Positions 6,488-8,404 of a stretch of 8,404 nt of DNA are shown piece by piece. The translations under genes and the position numbers were made by a program. Source of the stretch: Candidatus Omnitrophota bacterium (lineage in GTDB: Bacteria > Omnitrophota > Gorgyraeia > Zapsychrales > Fredricksoniimonadaceae); the NCBI GenBank assembly GCA_016206745.1, contig JACQQW010000043.1, positions 1 to 8,404 on the forward strand, written 5' to 3'. Every line of letters starts with the position of its first letter. Positions within the stretch are counted from its first letter, which is position 1. The notes beneath the pieces were generated by a model. The model was not told the origin of the DNA. It searched no databases and worked only from the letters and a program-made list of their open reading frames with translations.

Positions 6488-7114
6488 CTAAAAAATTTGC
6501 ACCCAGTAGTCTTTTTTAATCGAACCGCTTAAGTGATACCGGTGCAACATGAGCATTTCATTGGCGTTACGGTAACCTTCCGCCAGTCCTTTTTCCGTAT
6601 TATAACCCAACTGGGCGGCCTCGCTATCCAGCCCTTTGTAAATCTTGGACATATTCAGGTAAACCATGGTCTCCTGCGGCGGGCAGGCAATCGCCTTTTC
6701 CAGGGCCTGGGCGGCCTGAGGATAAAGGCCCTGCCGGAAATAAATCACCCCCAAATCATAATGAAACCAGAAGAAATTGGGGGTTATCTTGATGGCTTTG
6801 TTGAAAAATTCCTGCGCCTTGGGCACATCCCCTAAATAATAATGACAATACCCCACCATGGCCTGGGCCACGGCCGAGCGCGGCAGTATTTTTGCCACGG
6901 TCTTAAAATAAAGCAGGTATTTTTTTAAAACGGCTGGGTTTTTGCCCTTAGGACTTAAAGAAAATTCGATCATTTCACGCATGGACGCCGGGACCACGCG
7001 GTTGATGGTCTTGACTTTCATCCGTTCGGTGTCCACCAGCCAATGGGACAACAGGAAGGCCGCCACGAATAAAATAATGGTGCGGCTGAAAAGAAAGGTG
7101 AAAAATTTAAACAT
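6488..7114 (-). CDS. Membrane-anchored TPR-repeat protein of unknown function
   Basis: I do not recognise a named family. From the ATG at 7114 it is 208 residues: an uncleaved-looking N-terminal hydrophobic segment (about 5-26, rich in F, L, I, V), then a linker, then two clear tetratricopeptide repeats at about 82-115 (VGYCHYYLGDVPKAQEFFNKAIKITP) and 116-149 (LGVIYFRQGLYPQAAQALEKAIACPP), with a degenerate third around 150-181. The residues after the anchor probably face the periplasm, though topology is not certain. An upstream in-frame ATG at 7141 would overlap the macB-like stop by 8 nt and put nine polar residues before the anchor. I prefer 7114 because a TATAAT -10 box ends exactly 6 nt before it. 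TPRs mediate protein-protein contacts; no catalytic motif is visible. It sits between an exporter gene and the biotin operon and ends 85 nt before the nifS ATG, with its own promoter likely. Confidence 0.8.
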   Translation of the reverse strand: MFKFFTFLFSRTIILFVAAFLLSHWLVDTERMKVKTINRVVPASMREMIEFSLSPKGKNPAVLKKYLLYFKTVAKILPRSAVAQAMVGYCHYYLGDVPKAQEFFNKAIKITPNFFWFHYDLGVIYFRQGLYPQAAQALEKAIACPPQETMVYLNMSKIYKGLDSEAAQLGYNTEKGLAEGYRNANEMLMLHRYHLSGSIKKDYWVQIF

Positions 7115-7120
7115 GGAGAA

Positions 7121-7148
7121 ATTATAACAAACTCTACTCATACCGCAA
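7121..7148 (-). promoter_or_regulatory. Candidate promoter for the TPR gene, leaderless geometry
   Basis: On the minus strand a perfect -10 TATAAT (7126-7121) is preceded, after a 16-bp spacer, by a weak -35 TTGCGG (7148-7143). The six bases after the -10 lead straight into the ATG at 7114, so the predicted transcription start coincides with the A of the start codon. There is no Shine-Dalgarno. The hexamer overlaps the upstream ORF extension from 7141, which argues against that longer start. Read-through from the macB-like gene remains possible. Confidence 0.5.
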
Positions 7149-8404
7149 GGCTTCGATGGGATTGAGTTGCGCGGCCTGCATGGCCGGCCTTAATCCGAAG
7201 AGGACGCCCACGGCCACCGAAAATGCGGTGGCCATGATGATCGAGGAGACGGCGATTTTGACCGCCCATCCGGCAAAAACGGACAACATCAGGGCAGCGC
7301 CCACCCCGATAATGACCCCCATGAGCCCGCCGGTAAAGGTCATGAGCACGGATTCAATCAAGAATTGCGCCGTGATGTCCGTTTTGCGCGCGCCCACGGC
7401 CTTGCGCAGGCCGATTTCCCGGGTGCGCTCGGTCACAGACACCAGCATGATGTTCATGATCCCAATCCCGCCGACGAGCAGGGAAATGGCGGCAATGGAG
7501 CCCAAGAGCAAGGTCATGGTCTGGGTGGTGCTGGCCAGGGTTTCCTGGATCTGCGCCATATTGCGCACCTGAACCGCGTCTTGATCGTCCGCTTTGATAT
7601 GGCGGCGCTTGATGATCAGGTTTGGAATAGACTCCTGGGCCGATTCCATAAGTTCAGGGCCGCGAACCTCCACATCGATCGAATCAACATACTGTTTACC
7701 CAGGAGCCGGTACATGGCCGTGGTCACGGGGACCACAATAACATCGTCGGCGTCGTTCCAGCCCGTGGCCCCTTTTTCCGGCAACACGCCGATGACCTGG
7801 AAATTGATGCGGTTGATCTTGATCATTTGCCCCACAGGGTCTTCGTCCCCGAACAGCTGCCGCAGGACGGTCGTCCCTACCAGCGCCACTTTCTGCCGGC
7901 TGCGTAATTGGGCCTCGGTAAAAAAACGGCCTGTGGTTGGGAACGCCGAACGGATTTGGGCGTAATTGCTGCCCACCCCCTGGACCTGAGTGTTCCAATT
8001 CTTGTCCGCAAACACCACCTGGACCCGGCCTTGCACCATCGGGGATACGGTCTTTACCTCCGGCTGGCGCGAAATCGCTCCGGCATCCGCCAGGGTAAAA
8101 CGGGTGGCCGCCCCCACCCCTAAAGAAACCCCCTGGGCCCGCGTATTGCCCGGCCGCACCATCAACAAATTGGACCCTAAGGAAGCCAGCCTTTGGGCAA
8201 TGGACGCTTTTGCGCCTTCCCCCAAGGCCAGCATGGCAATGACCGCCGCGACACCGACCAAAATGCCCAACATGGAAAGCAAAGACCGCATTTTATGGGA
8301 AGTAATGGACTGGATGGACTGGTGTATGTGGTCGCTGACCCTGGCACGGCCTGCTGTTTCCCTCCCATGCACCGTGTCTGGTGCAGGGAGGGTTAGGGAG
8401 GGGG
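7134..8404 (-). CDS. MacB-family ABC exporter, permease domain (5' end uncertain, possibly beyond window)
   Basis: Inner-membrane permease of the MacB/FtsX type (tripartite efflux or lipoprotein-export class). Counting from a GTG at 8372 (412 residues): TM1 about 31-55 (MLGILVGVAAVIAMLALGEGA), a large periplasmic domain about 56-280 (SLGSNLLMVRPG at its start, then GRFFTEAQ, VALVGTTVLRQLFG, VGQMIKI and FQVIGVLPEKG), TM2 about 283-308 (LLVGGIGIMNIMLVSV), the conserved cytoplasmic coupling segment TERTREIGLRKAVGARKTDI, then TM3 and TM4, ending NPIEALRYE. The frame has no stop upstream of the GTG and stays open to the right edge. Either a separate permease starts near here or this is the C-terminal half of a fused ATPase-permease MacB whose linker runs through the palindromic repeat. 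No ATPase motifs are in the window. The substrate is unknown. No functional link to biotin is visible; the gene ends 20 nt before the TPR gene's ATG. Confidence 0.88.
   Translation of the reverse strand, partial: PSLTLPAPDTVHGRETAGRARVSDHIHQSIQSITSHKMRSLLSMLGILVGVAAVIAMLALGEGAKASIAQRLASLGSNLLMVRPGNTRAQGVSLGVGAATRFTLADAGAISRQPEVKTVSPMVQGRVQVVFADKNWNTQVQGVGSNYAQIRSAFPTTGRFFTEAQLRSRQKVALVGTTVLRQLFGDEDPVGQMIKINRINFQVIGVLPEKGATGWNDADDVIVVPVTTAMYRLLGKQYVDSIDVEVRGPELMESAQESIPNLIIKRRHIKADDQDAVQVRNMAQIQETLASTTQTMTLLLGSIAAISLLVGGIGIMNIMLVSVTERTREIGLRKAVGARKTDITAQFLIESVLMTFTGGLMGVIIGVGAALMLSVFAGWAVKIAVSSIIMATAFSVAVGVLFGLRPAMQAAQLNPIEALRYE
8357..8404. repeat. C/G-rich palindromic repeat at the 5' side of the macB-like gene (copy 2, may continue past the edge)
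   Basis: On the plus strand CCCTCCC (8360-8366), one bulged A and TGCACC (8368-8373) pair with GGTGCA (8380-8385) and GGGAGGG (8386-8392) around a 6-base loop GTGTCT, a 13-bp stem. It is followed by TTAGGGAGGG. Read on the minus strand it has the same order as copy 1 on the plus strand: CCTCCC, TAACCC, TCC, stem, GGGAGGGAAA. The stem tip differs from copy 1. The element is translated within the open frame of the permease gene. Confidence 0.65.

Noticed and set aside
1..8404. CRISPR array, tRNA/rRNA gene, prophage or transposase
   Set aside because: No spaced direct repeats, cloverleaf-like segments, or phage or transposase motifs were seen; the region is a conventional metabolic operon plus an exporter.

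Overview
All genes in this window lie on the minus strand, so the biology reads from right to left. The core is a biotin synthesis and utilisation operon. In transcription order it is nifS-type cysteine desulfurase, birA, bioF, a bioH-like esterase, bioC, bioD and bioA; bioA runs off the left edge. The five bio genes cover late pimelate synthesis (BioC and BioH mask and unmask the malonyl/pimeloyl-ACP carboxylate) and the first three ring-assembly steps (BioF, BioA, BioD). BirA attaches biotin to its target proteins and, through its N-terminal winged helix, should be the biotin repressor. No bioB is in the window; the sulfur-mobilising desulfurase at the head of the operon is a natural partner for it.

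The most informative non-coding stretch is the 84-bp gap in front of nifS (6404-6487). It holds a near-perfect inverted repeat, TTGTCAAC-N16-GTTAACAA, of the BirA-operator type. Its left half contains the perfect -35 hexamer (TTGACA) of a promoter with a 17-bp spacer and a TAGTAT -10. Biotin-loaded BirA would therefore block RNA polymerase and shut off the whole operon, including nifS and birA itself. Genes in the operon are tightly packed: birA/bioF, bioC/bioD and bioD/bioA overlap, and the bioF/bioH and bioH/bioC gaps are 11 and 1 nt.

Upstream of the operon (right part of the window) are a small membrane-anchored TPR protein of unknown role and the permease part of a MacB-family ABC exporter, whose frame is still open at the right edge. 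Two related C/G-rich palindromic repeats, in opposite orientation, sit at 5242-5278 and 8357-8404. The first writes the last codons and stop of nifS and supplies a GGGAGGG Shine-Dalgarno-like sequence for birA. The second is read in frame at the N-terminal side of the MacB permease.

The organism is a bacterium of moderate GC content, probably with a two-membrane envelope (MacB-type exporter). The gene order and the C/G-rich repeats remind me of uncultivated lineages such as Omnitrophota, but that placement is only an impression. I see no phage, transposase, CRISPR, tRNA or rRNA, and no gene-free stretch longer than 300 bases. Open frames on the plus strand are shadows of the minus-strand genes.
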